Part shown: in pieces, positions 1-7,990 of the stretch
Position numbering within the stretch: position 1 is the first letter of the stretch
Layout of the letters: every line of letters begins with the position of its first letter
Source: Pseudomonas sp. TH41
GTDB taxonomy: Bacteria > Pseudomonadota > Gammaproteobacteria > Pseudomonadales > Pseudomonadaceae
Direction: 5' to 3'
DNA: 64,000 nucleotides
Assembly (NCBI RefSeq): GCF_016650695.1
Contig: NZ_JAEKFH010000006.1
Coordinates: forward strand, 62,001 to 126,000
Notes under the pieces: model-generated
Databases searched by the model: none
Seen by the model: the letters and a program-made list of their open reading frames with translations, nothing else
Told to the model about the DNA's origin: nothing
Made by a program: the position numbers and the translations under genes

Positions 1-341
1 GCCTTGAGTCGGGCATCCAGATCGGTGCAGTGGAAGGCGCTGTAACGGCCCTTGTCCAGGACCTGCTCATCAGGCAGCGGCGCCAGTTGCTCGAGTATTT
101 CCACTTGCCGGGTGCCGGCGCGGTAACTGCTCGGACCGCCGTCGGCTGCCCGTGGTTCGCCGCGCGGCATGTCACTGCCGTCGGCTTGATTGATGTGACG
201 GGTATAGATGACAGGTACCCGCTGGCGGCGGGCGGATTCGAGCAAGGCGGTCGTGTTAGCCACCACCGTGTCGAAGTTTTCCAGGACGAAACCGTCCTCC
301 TGTTGCATGTCGATGATCAACAGCGCGTTGTTATTGTTCAT
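1..341 (-). CDS. Isochorismatase-family cysteine hydrolase (partial)
   Basis: N-terminal 113 codons; the C-terminus lies left of the window. The start LLIIDMQ carries the Asp expected for the cysteine hydrolase triad, and LDKGRYSAF carries the usual Lys; the catalytic Cys would be further on, outside the window. Family members cleave amide or ester bonds of small molecules (ureidoacrylate, nicotinamide, N-carbamoyl compounds). It lies last in a same-strand series after the LLM monooxygenase and a 50-residue ORF, so it may share their transcript. Together with an LLM monooxygenase, a flavin reductase and an NCS1 permease the set recalls the uracil Rut pathway (RutB, RutA, RutF, RutG), but the sequences do not allow me to call it Rut. 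Confidence 0.85.
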   Translation of the reverse strand, partial: MNNNNALLIIDMQQEDGFVLENFDTVVANTTALLESARRQRVPVIYTRHINQADGSDMPRGEPRAADGGPSSYRAGTRQVEILEQLAPLPDEQVLDKGRYSAFHCTDLDARLK

Positions 342-434
342 TGAGCAAACCTGATCATGAGCCAAAGCACAATGCACCGTGCACGTCCCCGCGATGGCGA
401 GAAGTGGGGTGCGTGAATGTCTGTTCGGGTGGGC

Positions 435-587
435 TCAGTGAACTAATTGCCAGAAACCGTTCTGCTTGGCAGAAACGCTGGCGCGCAGGCGCTTGAAATG
501 GATATGCGAAGCGGTCCATTCGCCGCGCAGGTAGGCCTGCTCGGCGCTGGAGGGAGGGGCGAGTGATGGGAGACGACCGTTCTGCAT
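435..587 (-). CDS. Small hypothetical protein, 50 aa
   Basis: Reads MQNGRLPSLAPPSSAEQAYL and ends FWQLVH. It sits between the LLM monooxygenase and the cysteine hydrolase on the same strand. The composition looks protein-like (AYLRGEW, HIHFKRLR), but the RBS is weak (a GGG about 10 bases before ATG). The long alternative reading of this stretch in another frame (355-609) has no such character. I do not recognise a family. It could also be the end of a decayed gene. Confidence 0.45.
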   Translation of the reverse strand: MQNGRLPSLAPPSSAEQAYLRGEWTASHIHFKRLRASVSAKQNGFWQLVH

Positions 588-650
588 TGGAATCGACCCT
601 ACACGTCAATCAGCCCCCCGGCTTCGCGTCCGGGGGACAGGGCAGCGGAC

Positions 651-1694
651 TCAGCGAAACGCCGGGACCACGTGTTTGATAAACAGCTCCAGGGATTTTT
701 TCTTTTCCGCATGGGGCAGGCTGTTATCGCACCAAAAGCTGAACTCGTCGATGCCCAGTTCCTCGTAATACTTGATGCGCGGGATGATTTCTTCCGCGGT
801 GCCGATCATGGCGGTCTTGTGCAGACTCTCCAGCTCGAACTCCGGGCGACCGGTGAATTTTTCTTCCGGGCTCGGCGCCAGGAAACCGTTGACCGGTACT
901 GCCTTGTTGCCAAACCAGGCGTCGAAGGTGCGGTAGAAACGGGAGATCGCCTTGGCCCCGACTTTCCAGCCCTCTGGGTCATCGACGGCGTGGACGTGGG
1001 TGTGACGCAGCACCATCAATTGTGGGCGCGGCACGTCCGGGTTGTTATCCAGCGCGGCCTGGAACTTGTTCTTCAGGTCCAGAACTTCTTCATCGCCCTT
1101 CATCAGCGGCGTGACCATGACGTTGCAGCCGTTGGCCACCGCAAAGTTGTGGGAGTCCGGGTCGCGGGCGGCGATCCACATCGGCGGGTTCGGCTTCTGG
1201 ATCGGCTTCGGCACGCTGGTGGACGTCGGGAATTTCCAGATATCGCCGTCATGGGCGTAATCGCCCTGCCACAGGGCGCGAACGACCGGAACCATTTCCC
1301 GCAGTGCCTGGCCGCCGGAAGAAGCAGGCATGCCGCCTGCCATCCGGTCGAACTCCACCTGATAGGCGCCACGTGCCAGGCCGACTTCCATGCGGCCATT
1401 GCTGATCACGTCCAGCAACGCGCATTCACCGGCCACCCGCAACGGGTGCCAGAACGGCGCGATGATGGTGCCGGCGCCCAGGTGAATGGTGGTGGTCTTG
1501 GCTGCCAGGTAGGCCAACAACGGCATCGGGCTTGGCGAGATGGTGTATTCCATGGCGTGGTGTTCGCCGATCCAGACGGTGCTGAAACCACCGGCCTCGG
1601 CCATCAGGGTCAGTTCGGTCAGGTCTTCGAACAACTGACGGTGACTGACGCTTTCGTCCCAGCGCTCCATGTGCACGAACAGGGAAAATTTCAT
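651..1694 (-). CDS. Luciferase-like (LLM) flavin-dependent monooxygenase
   Basis: 347 residues, the usual length for the bacterial-luciferase superfamily (single TIM barrel using reduced FMN). Seen: N-terminal beta strand MKFSLFVHMERWD, the WIGEHHAMEY segment typical of luciferase-alpha-like oxidoreductases, LGAGTIIAPFWHPLRVA, GRMEVGLARGAYQ and PPMWIAARDP. Such enzymes need FMNH2, which the flavin reductase at 2038-2523 could supply. An operator-like site lies about 135 bases upstream of the start. The start is MKFSLF, preceded by a GAGGTAAGCGTC stretch giving a usable RBS. The substrate is unknown; an N-heterocycle would suit the NCS1 permease and cysteine hydrolase nearby (inference). Confidence 0.88.
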   Translation of the reverse strand: MKFSLFVHMERWDESVSHRQLFEDLTELTLMAEAGGFSTVWIGEHHAMEYTISPSPMPLLAYLAAKTTTIHLGAGTIIAPFWHPLRVAGECALLDVISNGRMEVGLARGAYQVEFDRMAGGMPASSGGQALREMVPVVRALWQGDYAHDGDIWKFPTSTSVPKPIQKPNPPMWIAARDPDSHNFAVANGCNVMVTPLMKGDEEVLDLKNKFQAALDNNPDVPRPQLMVLRHTHVHAVDDPEGWKVGAKAISRFYRTFDAWFGNKAVPVNGFLAPSPEEKFTGRPEFELESLHKTAMIGTAEEIIPRIKYYEELGIDEFSFWCDNSLPHAEKKKSLELFIKHVVPAFR

Positions 1695-1826
1695 GACGCT
1701 TACCTCAAATCTTTTGTTGTCGGCCTGTCGACTGCGGGCCTGTTGCCTGGAATGAGCGCTGAGCGCTCCCGGGTGTTCTCGCCAATGTGACGCGTTGCAG
1801 AGTGCGGCTGTTCGGCTGATTGGTTA

Positions 1827-1850
1827 TTGGTATACCATAATATGGAATAT
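1827..1850. promoter_or_regulatory. Operator-like site A
   Basis: Contains TTGGTATACCATAATATGG at 1827-1845. The palindrome TGGTATACCA runs into a second palindrome, CCATAATATGG. It lies upstream of the LLM monooxygenase and is nearly identical to the sites at 2573, 2746, 9110 and 10489. On the minus strand it supplies a TATTAT that could act as a -10 box. The intergenic stretch 1695-2037 holds nothing else I can name. Confidence 0.75.
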
Positions 1851-2037
1851 CCGCAAAATATTTCTCTCCGACGGTCGCTTATCTGGCCGAGCCCCCGCAG
1901 CTGCAGAACATTGATGCCAGCCTGAAACGCTATTTGGCAAGCGATGCAGCTCAAGTTCCGATGGGTGAGTACGTCGTTTCAGAACGTAAGGCAAGCACGG
2001 CAGCGGCGGTGATACACGCCGCTGCCGTGTGCTCGAA

Positions 2038-2523
2038 TCAGGCGAGGACGGGCAGGGCGCCCATCTTGCCGTGGCAGTACACCAGTGGCCCGGCGTTCTG
2101 CTGGGGCACGATCAGGTTCTTCACCGCGCCGACCATGATTGCGTGGTCGCCACCTTCATACTCACGCCACAATTCGCATTCGATCACCGCCGTGGCATTG
2201 GCCAGAATCGGATTGCCCAGCTCACTCAATGTCCACTCGATGCCTTGCGCCTTGTCCTTGCCTTTGCGCGCGAAGGCGTACGCTTCGCTTTGCTGGCCGC
2301 CGGACAGTACGTGAATGGCAAAGCGCTTGTTCTTGATCAGTACCGGATAGGAATCGGAGCTGTAGTTGGGGCAGAACAACACCAGCGCCGGGTCCATGGA
2401 CAGCGAACTGAACGCGCTGGCGGTCAGGCCGACGATTTGTCCGTCGTCATCCAGCGTGGTGATCACGGTGACCCCGGACGGAAACGAACCCATCACTTGT
2501 TTGTAGATGGCGGAATCGATCAT
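2038..2523 (-). CDS. Flavin reductase (FMN-binding split barrel)
   Basis: 161 residues of the HpaC/RutF-type flavin reductase family, which makes FMNH2 from NAD(P)H for a partner monooxygenase. Seen: FPSGVTVITTLDDDG near the N-terminus, IVGLTASAFSSLSMDPALVL (the characteristic TASAF-S-S-DP motif) and FAIHVLSGGQQ. It lies upstream of the LLM monooxygenase on the same strand, with its own operator-like site at 2573-2590. Start MIDSAIYK; a GCGAGAGGA tract precedes it. It is the natural reductase partner for the monooxygenase at 651-1694. Confidence 0.9.
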   Translation of the reverse strand: MIDSAIYKQVMGSFPSGVTVITTLDDDGQIVGLTASAFSSLSMDPALVLFCPNYSSDSYPVLIKNKRFAIHVLSGGQQSEAYAFARKGKDKAQGIEWTLSELGNPILANATAVIECELWREYEGGDHAIMVGAVKNLIVPQQNAGPLVYCHGKMGALPVLA

Positions 2524-2572
2524 GGGACGGTCCTCTCGCGGTGAAACAGATTTTTATGAGTTTGTAGGTCTG

Positions 2573-2590
2573 ATGGTATACCGTAATACA
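2573..2590. promoter_or_regulatory. Operator-like site B
   Basis: ATGGTATACCGTAATACA, 50 bases upstream of the flavin reductase start. It matches site A except for G in place of A in the centre and a C at the end. The shared core is TGGTATACC followed by TAATA. Confidence 0.72.
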
Positions 2591-2745
2591 TCGTTTGCAA
2601 GGGCTTTTTAAGGCACCCGATAAACGTATGCGTTTGGTCTTAAAGTCAATGATTACGGGGCTTCTAGCTAGGTTTGGCAGGCGGTTACAGGTCAAAATGG
2701 CGGATCAGATGCGAATTCTAAGACCAGATCAGTCTTGTGAAAATG

Positions 2746-2764
2746 TTGGAATACCATAATATGG
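2746..2764. promoter_or_regulatory. Operator-like site C
   Basis: TTGGAATACCATAATATGG, 77 bases upstream of the permease start. It differs from site A by one base (A for T at the fifth position). Together with site B it occupies the divergent region 2524-2840 between the flavin reductase and the permease; nothing else is seen there. Confidence 0.74.
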
Positions 2765-2840
2765 CCCGCATCTGAGGGGCAGCCGTAGAGCACCCCCGGT
2801 TTGGCTTCATACAAATATAAGATCAGACAAACTTGAGTTA

Positions 2841-4253
2841 ATGCACATGTCCCAGATGTCCCGGCAAGACCCCCTGATCGAGAATCACACGGTTGACTAC
2901 GTCCCACTCGCAGAGCGCCACGGGAAGGCCCGCGATCTTTTCACCCTATGGTTCAGCACCAACATTGCGCCACTGCCTATCGTCACCGGTGCCATGGTGG
3001 TCCAGGTGTTCCACCTCAATCTGTTCTGGGGGTTGCTGGCGATCGCGCTTGGGCACATGGTCGGCGGGTTGGTGATTGCGCTTGCGTCGGCCGAGGGCCC
3101 GCGCATGGGCATTCCGCAAATGGTTCAGAGCCGCGGCCAGTTCGGCCGGTATGGTGCGTTGCTTATCGTGTTTTTTGCGGCTCTCATCTACATCGGTTTT
3201 TTCATCTCCAATATCGTACTGGCGGGCAAATCCATCGTCGGCATCGCGCCTTCGGTTCCCGTGCCGGCCAGTATCCTGATCGGTGCCCTCAGCGCCACGG
3301 CCATCGGGGTGATCGGTTACCGCTTCATTCATACCCTCAACCGCATCGGCACCTGGGTCATGGGCAGTGCTTTGCTCGCCGGCTTCCTGTTTATCTTTGC
3401 GCATGATCTGCCGGCGGACTTCTTCACGCGCGGTGGTTTTAACCTGTCCGGCTGGTTGGCCACGGTGTCGCTGGGGATTATCTGGCAGATCAGCTTCTCG
3501 CCGTATGTGTCGGACTATTCGCGTTACCTGCCGGCGGATATCGGTATTGCTCGTCCGTTCTTCGCCACCTACCTGGGCGCGACGTTGGGCACCATTCTTT
3601 CGTTCTCCTTCGGCGCGGTGGCCGTGTTGGCAACCCCGGAAGGTACTGAGGCGATGCTGGCGGTGAAGCAATCCACCGGTTGGCTGGGGCCGATTCTGAT
3701 GGTGCTGTTTTTGCTCAACATCATCAGCCATAACGCCTTGAATCTGTATGGCGCGGTGTTGTCGATCATCACCTCGATCCAGACGTTTGCCAGTCAGTGG
3801 ACGCCTAGTATCAAGCTGCGCGTGGTGTTGTCGGGTTTTGTTTTGGCGGGCTGCTGCCTGGTCGCGCTGAGTGCTTCGGCGGATTTCATTTCGCAGTTCA
3901 TCGGGCTGATTCTGGCGCTGTTGCTGGTGTTGGTGCCGTGGGCTTCGATTAACTTGATTGACTTTTATCTGATCAAGCGCGGCAGCTATGACATTGCTTC
4001 GATCTTTCGTGCGGATGGCGGGATTTATGGGCGTTTCAACCTGCATGCGATCGTTGCGTATTTCATCGGGATTATCGTGCAACTGCCGTTTGCCAATACG
4101 TCGTTGTATGTGGGGCCGTATGCCAATTTGGTGGACGGCGCTGATCTGTCGTGGCTGGTGGGGTTGGTGGTGACGTGTCCGTTGTATTACTGCCTGGCGA
4201 CGCGTGGGCAGGCTCAGGAGGTCAGGGCTTCGCGGCTTGGTTTTGCTGATTAG
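2841..4253 (+). CDS. NCS1-family nucleobase/cytosine permease
   Basis: 470 residues with about 12 hydrophobic segments, the usual size for purine-cytosine permease (NCS1) proteins such as CodB, PucI and HyuP. Seen: FTLWFSTNIAPLPIVTGAM at the start of TM1, GPRMGIPQMVQSRGQFG after TM2 (a hallmark of cytosine permease-like members), SPYVSDYSRYLP, and NLIDFYLIKRGSYD near the C-terminus. ATG codons at 2841, 2847 and 2856 are all possible starts. It carries operator-like site C and ends at a strong terminator, so it is probably a single-gene unit. It would import a nucleobase-like or other N-heterocyclic compound; the exact substrate cannot be read from sequence. Confidence 0.9.
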   Translation: MHMSQMSRQDPLIENHTVDYVPLAERHGKARDLFTLWFSTNIAPLPIVTGAMVVQVFHLNLFWGLLAIALGHMVGGLVIALASAEGPRMGIPQMVQSRGQFGRYGALLIVFFAALIYIGFFISNIVLAGKSIVGIAPSVPVPASILIGALSATAIGVIGYRFIHTLNRIGTWVMGSALLAGFLFIFAHDLPADFFTRGGFNLSGWLATVSLGIIWQISFSPYVSDYSRYLPADIGIARPFFATYLGATLGTILSFSFGAVAVLATPEGTEAMLAVKQSTGWLGPILMVLFLLNIISHNALNLYGAVLSIITSIQTFASQWTPSIKLRVVLSGFVLAGCCLVALSASADFISQFIGLILALLLVLVPWASINLIDFYLIKRGSYDIASIFRADGGIYGRFNLHAIVAYFIGIIVQLPFANTSLYVGPYANLVDGADLSWLVGLVVTCPLYYCLATRGQAQEVRASRLGFAD

Positions 4254-4275
4254 TTTTTGATTCGTGTTTGTCTGG

Positions 4276-4304
4276 AATGCCCGGTTTATGCCGGGCATTT
4301 TTTT
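4276..4304 (+). terminator. Rho-independent terminator of the permease
   Basis: ATGCCCGG, loop TTTATG, CCGGGCAT, then a run of Ts, 23 bases after the permease stop codon. Confidence 0.9.
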
Positions 4305-4313
4305 GTCGTGTGT

Positions 4314-4954
4314 ATATCCGTTTTTTGGGTAGCGGCCGCTATCGGTTCCGCCCTTACGGCGGGTCACTTTGAAAAGCGCAAAGTAACCAAACGCTTCTTC
4401 CCCTGTCGTTCGGTGCCTAGCCTAGGCTCGGCATGCCCTCGCTCCGGTCCTGCTCCGTGGGCCCGCCGCCATCGGCCATCCATGCCGGGTTGCCCACTGC
4501 GCAGAACCTCCACTCGGCCTCACGAGGGGGCGGTGCATCGAGATCAAAAGCTGCAGGCGAGCTAACGCTCGGCCTGATGAGTGGTGAAAAGCAAAAGCTC
4601 CACGCCGATCTGCTGTATGTGGGAGCGAGCCTGCTCGCGATGGACGTGAACGATAACGCGTGCTGTCTGGAAAAATGCGTTGCCTTCGAATTCATCGCGA
4701 GCAAGCTCGCTCCTACAGGGGGAATGCGTACGCTCTGTAGGAGCTGCCGAAGGCTCGGGCCGCGTTCGGACGATCTTTTGATCCTGATGTTGCTGTTGCC
4801 TCAGATCTGCTGCCCCTTTCCCGGAGTGAGGGCATGCCGAGCCTAGGCGAGGCACCGAATGAAGGGGCGTACGTTTTGGTTCCTTTTTGGCGTTTGAAAA
4901 AGGGACTCGCTGTAAGAGCGAAATCGCCAGCAGCCACAACCAAAAAACGGATAT
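4314..4954. repeat. Large imperfect inverted repeat with internal REP elements
   Basis: Two arms of about 134 bases face each other: 4314-4447 and 4821-4954. Both carry ATATCCGTTTTTTGG at the outer end, a CTTACxGCG block, AACCAAA, and GGTGCCT followed by CCTAGGCTCGGCATGCCCTC at the inner end. The middle contains a REPIN (4619-4716) and a decayed second-family element (about 4735-4790). Fills the 800-base gap between convergent genes; no coding sequence is convincing here. Confidence 0.8.
4619..4716. repeat. REPIN, family A
   Basis: Two inverted REP units: GTGGGAGCGAGCCTGCTCGC on the left and GCGAGCAAGCTCGCTCCTAC on the right, about 55 bases apart. The left unit carries two changes from the consensus. 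It lies inside the large inverted repeat. Confidence 0.88.
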
Positions 4955-5057
4955 GCCCACAAACCAAAGCGCAAAAAAAGGCCGCCACAACCCGACGTTG
5001 CAGCGACCCGAGGGTGACTCTATTTAATCCGGCCCACTAACATGAGCCGTCAAAAGT

Positions 5058-6212
5058 TTAATGCGCCCCAGCAGCCTTGTTCAGATCACTCTCAGCCCAT
5101 TGCGTATAAACGCACGCATCCGCAGTGGCCCAGCGCACGCGAACCGGGTCGCCGGTCTTGAGCGGCATGCCGGCGGCGGAGAGTGCCTTGACGGTCATCG
5201 AGGTGCCGCCGAGGGTTTTCACGGTGCAGGTCTGACTCTCACCGAGGAACAGCACCTCACCGACGATGGCCGACACTTCATTCCAGCCTGCCGCCAAGGG
5301 TTCTTGAGCGGCTTGCTCAACACTCAAGGCCAAGGCTTTTTCCGGGCGAACCATGAGCAGGACATCCTGATCGATTTGCAACCCCGCGGTCAGGCGGATG
5401 GACAGCGATTGGCCTTCAAACGAAGCCACCGCATTGCCTTGAGCCTTGAGCTTGAGGAAGTTCGAGTTGCCGAGGAACGAAGCGACAAAGGCATTCGGCG
5501 GATTCTGGTACAGGTCATAACCGCTGCCCAAACCGACAATCTTGCCGTGGCTGAAAATGGCAATGCGCTGAGACAAGCGCATGGCTTCTTCCTGGTCGTG
5601 GGTCACGTAGACGATGGTGATGCCAAGGCGCCGATGCAGCTGGCGCAGTTCGTCTTGCAGGTCTTCACGCAGTTTTTTATCGAGCGCACCGAGCGGTTCG
5701 TCCATCAGCAAAATGCGTGGCTCATAGACCAGTGCCCGAGCAATGGCGACCCGTTGCTGTTGGCCGCCAGAGAGTTGCGAAGGGCGGCGATGGGCGAACT
5801 GTTCGAGTTGCACCAGTTTGAGCATGGCATCGACCCGGCGCTCGCGCTCGGCACTGGCCAGTTTGCGAATCGCCAACGGAAACGCGATGTTGTCGCGCAC
5901 CGACAGGTGAGGGAATAGCGAGTAACGCTGGAACACCATGCCGATGTCGCGCTTGTGCGGCGGCACGTTGACCAGCGATTGGCCGTTGACCAGGATCTCA
6001 CCGCTGCTCGGGGTTTCGAAGCCGGCGAGCATCGACAGCGTGGTACTTTTGCCGGAACCACTGGAACCCAGGAAAGTGAGGAATTCACCGTCCTTGATGT
6101 CCAGAGAGATGTCGTCCACGGCGGCAAATTCGCCGTAGTACTTGTTCAGGTTACGCAGGCTCACCAGGGGTTGGTCATTGTGTTGCGCGGTATCTTTGAT
6201 CACTGCACTCAT
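5058..6212 (-). CDS. ABC transporter ATP-binding protein, PotA-like
   Basis: 384 residues, the length of spermidine/putrescine-type importer ATPases with a C-terminal TOBE domain. Seen: Walker A GSSGSGKST, Q-loop FQRYSLFPHLSV, signature LSGGQQQRVAIARAL, Walker B ILLMDEPLGALD, and H-loop VTHDQEEAM. The region after residue 270 is the TOBE part. It is the last gene of a four-gene minus-strand operon (binding protein, two permeases, ATPase) under operator-like site D. It energises import of the cognate substrate from the periplasm. Confidence 0.93.
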   Translation of the reverse strand: MSAVIKDTAQHNDQPLVSLRNLNKYYGEFAAVDDISLDIKDGEFLTFLGSSGSGKSTTLSMLAGFETPSSGEILVNGQSLVNVPPHKRDIGMVFQRYSLFPHLSVRDNIAFPLAIRKLASAERERRVDAMLKLVQLEQFAHRRPSQLSGGQQQRVAIARALVYEPRILLMDEPLGALDKKLREDLQDELRQLHRRLGITIVYVTHDQEEAMRLSQRIAIFSHGKIVGLGSGYDLYQNPPNAFVASFLGNSNFLKLKAQGNAVASFEGQSLSIRLTAGLQIDQDVLLMVRPEKALALSVEQAAQEPLAAGWNEVSAIVGEVLFLGESQTCTVKTLGGTSMTVKALSAAGMPLKTGDPVRVRWATADACVYTQWAESDLNKAAGAH

Positions 6213-6229
6213 GTCGTACTCCTGGGCGC

Positions 6230-7039
6230 TCAGGCGCTGATTTCATTACGCCGGCGAACGGCGGCGGCGATCACCATGACCAATACCGAGAGGCCGATCA
6301 GCAGCGTCGAGGCGACGGCAATCACGGGCGTCAGGTCCTGGCGCAGGGTGGTCCACATTTTCACGGGAAGGGTTTGCAGGGTCGGGCTGGCCATCATCAC
6401 GCTCAGCACCACTTCATCCCAGGAAACCAGGAACGCGAACAGCGCGCCGGCAACCATGCCCGGACGAATCGCCGGAAAGGTCACCTTGAACACCGCCTGC
6501 AGGCGTGAAGCACCACAGATCACCGCCGCGTCTTCGATCGACTGATCGAACAGCTTCAGCGAGTTGATGATCGAGATGATGGTGAATGGCAACGCAACAA
6601 TCACATGGCTGACGACGAAGGCAAACATCGTCCCGGTGTAGCCGAGTTTGAGGAACAGCGCATACACCGCCACCGCAATGATCACCAACGGCACGATCAT
6701 CGGCAGGGTGAACAGGCCATAGAGCAGTTCCCGCCCAGGGAAGCGTCCGCGTACCAGGGCAAAAGCAGTGGGTAAACCGAGCGCCACGGCGAAGAATGTG
6801 GTCAGGACCGCGACCTTCAGGCTCGCCAGTGCGGCGTTCATCCAGTCGGGGTTGGAGAAGAACTGGCCGTACCATTTCAGCGTCCAGCCCGGTGGCGGGA
6901 ACACCAACCACTGGGAGGAACCGAACGACAGCAGCACGATGAAGACGATCGGCAACAGCAGGAACAACGCGATCAGGCCAGTCGTGAAGTACAGGCCGAA
7001 GCGCATGCGCCGGCTCATGGCATTGGGGGTCAGGAGCAT
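6230..7039 (-). CDS. ABC transporter permease, PotC-like
   Basis: 269 residues with about six membrane segments. It has the PotC-type layout: N-terminal TM (IALFLLLPIVFIVLLSFG), the FPPPGWTLKWYGQFF segment typical of PotC/YdcV permeases, and an EAA-type loop IEDAAVICGASRLQAVFKVT. It is separated from the ATPase gene by 17 bases and from the upstream permease by 6 bases. Confidence 0.92.
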   Translation of the reverse strand: MLLTPNAMSRRMRFGLYFTTGLIALFLLLPIVFIVLLSFGSSQWLVFPPPGWTLKWYGQFFSNPDWMNAALASLKVAVLTTFFAVALGLPTAFALVRGRFPGRELLYGLFTLPMIVPLVIIAVAVYALFLKLGYTGTMFAFVVSHVIVALPFTIISIINSLKLFDQSIEDAAVICGASRLQAVFKVTFPAIRPGMVAGALFAFLVSWDEVVLSVMMASPTLQTLPVKMWTTLRQDLTPVIAVASTLLIGLSVLVMVIAAAVRRRNEISA

Positions 7040-7045
7040 GACGGC

Positions 7046-7990
7046 TTACCTCGCGTTGCTGGCGCCAACCGGGGATTCCGGCTGAAGCTTCAGGTAGAAG
7101 TAGAACAACACCAGCGTGATGACGATCAGCAATGCGGCACCGGCACTGGCCAGGCCCCAGTTGAGGAACGATTGCACCTGCTGAATGATGAACTCGGGCA
7201 ACATCATGTTCTGCGCACCGCCCAGCAACGCCGGGGTGACGTAGTACCCAAGCGACATAACGAACACCATCAGGCCACCGGAGAACAGCCCTGGCCGACA
7301 CAGCGGCAGGAAGACCCGGAAGAAGTTGGTCCACGGACTGGCACCGCAGATCGAGCCGGCTTGCAGGATCATCGGATCGATGGCCTGCATGGTCGCCTGC
7401 AGCGGCAGCACGATGAACGGGATCATGATGTAGCTCATGCCGATCACTACACCGGTCAGGTTGTGCACCATTTCCAGCGGTTGATCGATGATGCCCATCG
7501 CCATCAGCGCCTTGTTGATCACCCCGGAGGCTTGCAGCAACACCAGCCAGGAATAGGTCCGGGCGAGGAGGCTGGTCCACATCGACAGCAGCACGATGTT
7601 GAGGATCCAGCGCCCCCAGCCTTTTGGCACCAGGGTGATGGCCCACGCCAGTGGAAAGCCCAGCAGCAGGCTGAACAGGGTCACCAGCCCGGCCACCGAG
7701 AAGGTGTTGAGCAGCACCCGGGCGTACGCCGAGTTGGCAAACAACTGCGCGTAGTTGCCCAGCCCCGGTGTCGGTTCAAGCACGCCGCGCAGTAACAACC
7801 CAATCAACGGCGCCAGAAAGAACAGGCCGAGGAACAGCAGGGCAGGGACCAGGTTACTGGCGCCACGCCAGCGCTGCGCCAGTGAAGGGGATTGATTCAT
7901 CGCAGCCGCCTTTCCGGTAACCGCCCCGAGAGCGCCAGCGGCGCTCCCGGTCGGCGTCGATTGACGGGGCGCAGTTGCCGTCATTTTCAT
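7046..7990 (-). CDS. ABC transporter permease, PotB-like
   Basis: 314 residues. I place the start at the ATG whose first bases overlap the stop codon of the binding-protein gene (ATGA overlap), giving MKMTATAP; a longer reading from 8011 would overlap that gene further. The first about 40 residues are a low-complexity Ala/Thr/Gly cytoplasmic tail. Then come six membrane segments with the EAA loop ILQAGSICGASPWTNFFRVF. PotB-like partner of the permease downstream. Confidence 0.9.
   Translation of the reverse strand: MKMTATAPRQSTPTGSAAGALGAVTGKAAAMNQSPSLAQRWRGASNLVPALLFLGLFFLAPLIGLLLRGVLEPTPGLGNYAQLFANSAYARVLLNTFSVAGLVTLFSLLLGFPLAWAITLVPKGWGRWILNIVLLSMWTSLLARTYSWLVLLQASGVINKALMAMGIIDQPLEMVHNLTGVVIGMSYIMIPFIVLPLQATMQAIDPMILQAGSICGASPWTNFFRVFLPLCRPGLFSGGLMVFVMSLGYYVTPALLGGAQNMMLPEFIIQQVQSFLNWGLASAGAALLIVITLVLFYFYLKLQPESPVGASNAR

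Noticed and set aside
355..609. 84-aa minus-strand ORF near the left end
   Set aside because: Arg/Pro/Ser-rich; a competing 50-aa frame at 435-587 has a better composition.
672..1790. Long plus-strand ORF (372 aa) opposite the LLM monooxygenase
   Set aside because: Shadow of a high-GC gene; Arg/His/Gln-rich composition, no motifs.
2946..4367. Long minus-strand ORF (473 aa) opposite the NCS1 permease
   Set aside because: Arg/Gln/His-rich shadow frame; the plus strand has 12 membrane segments and family motifs.
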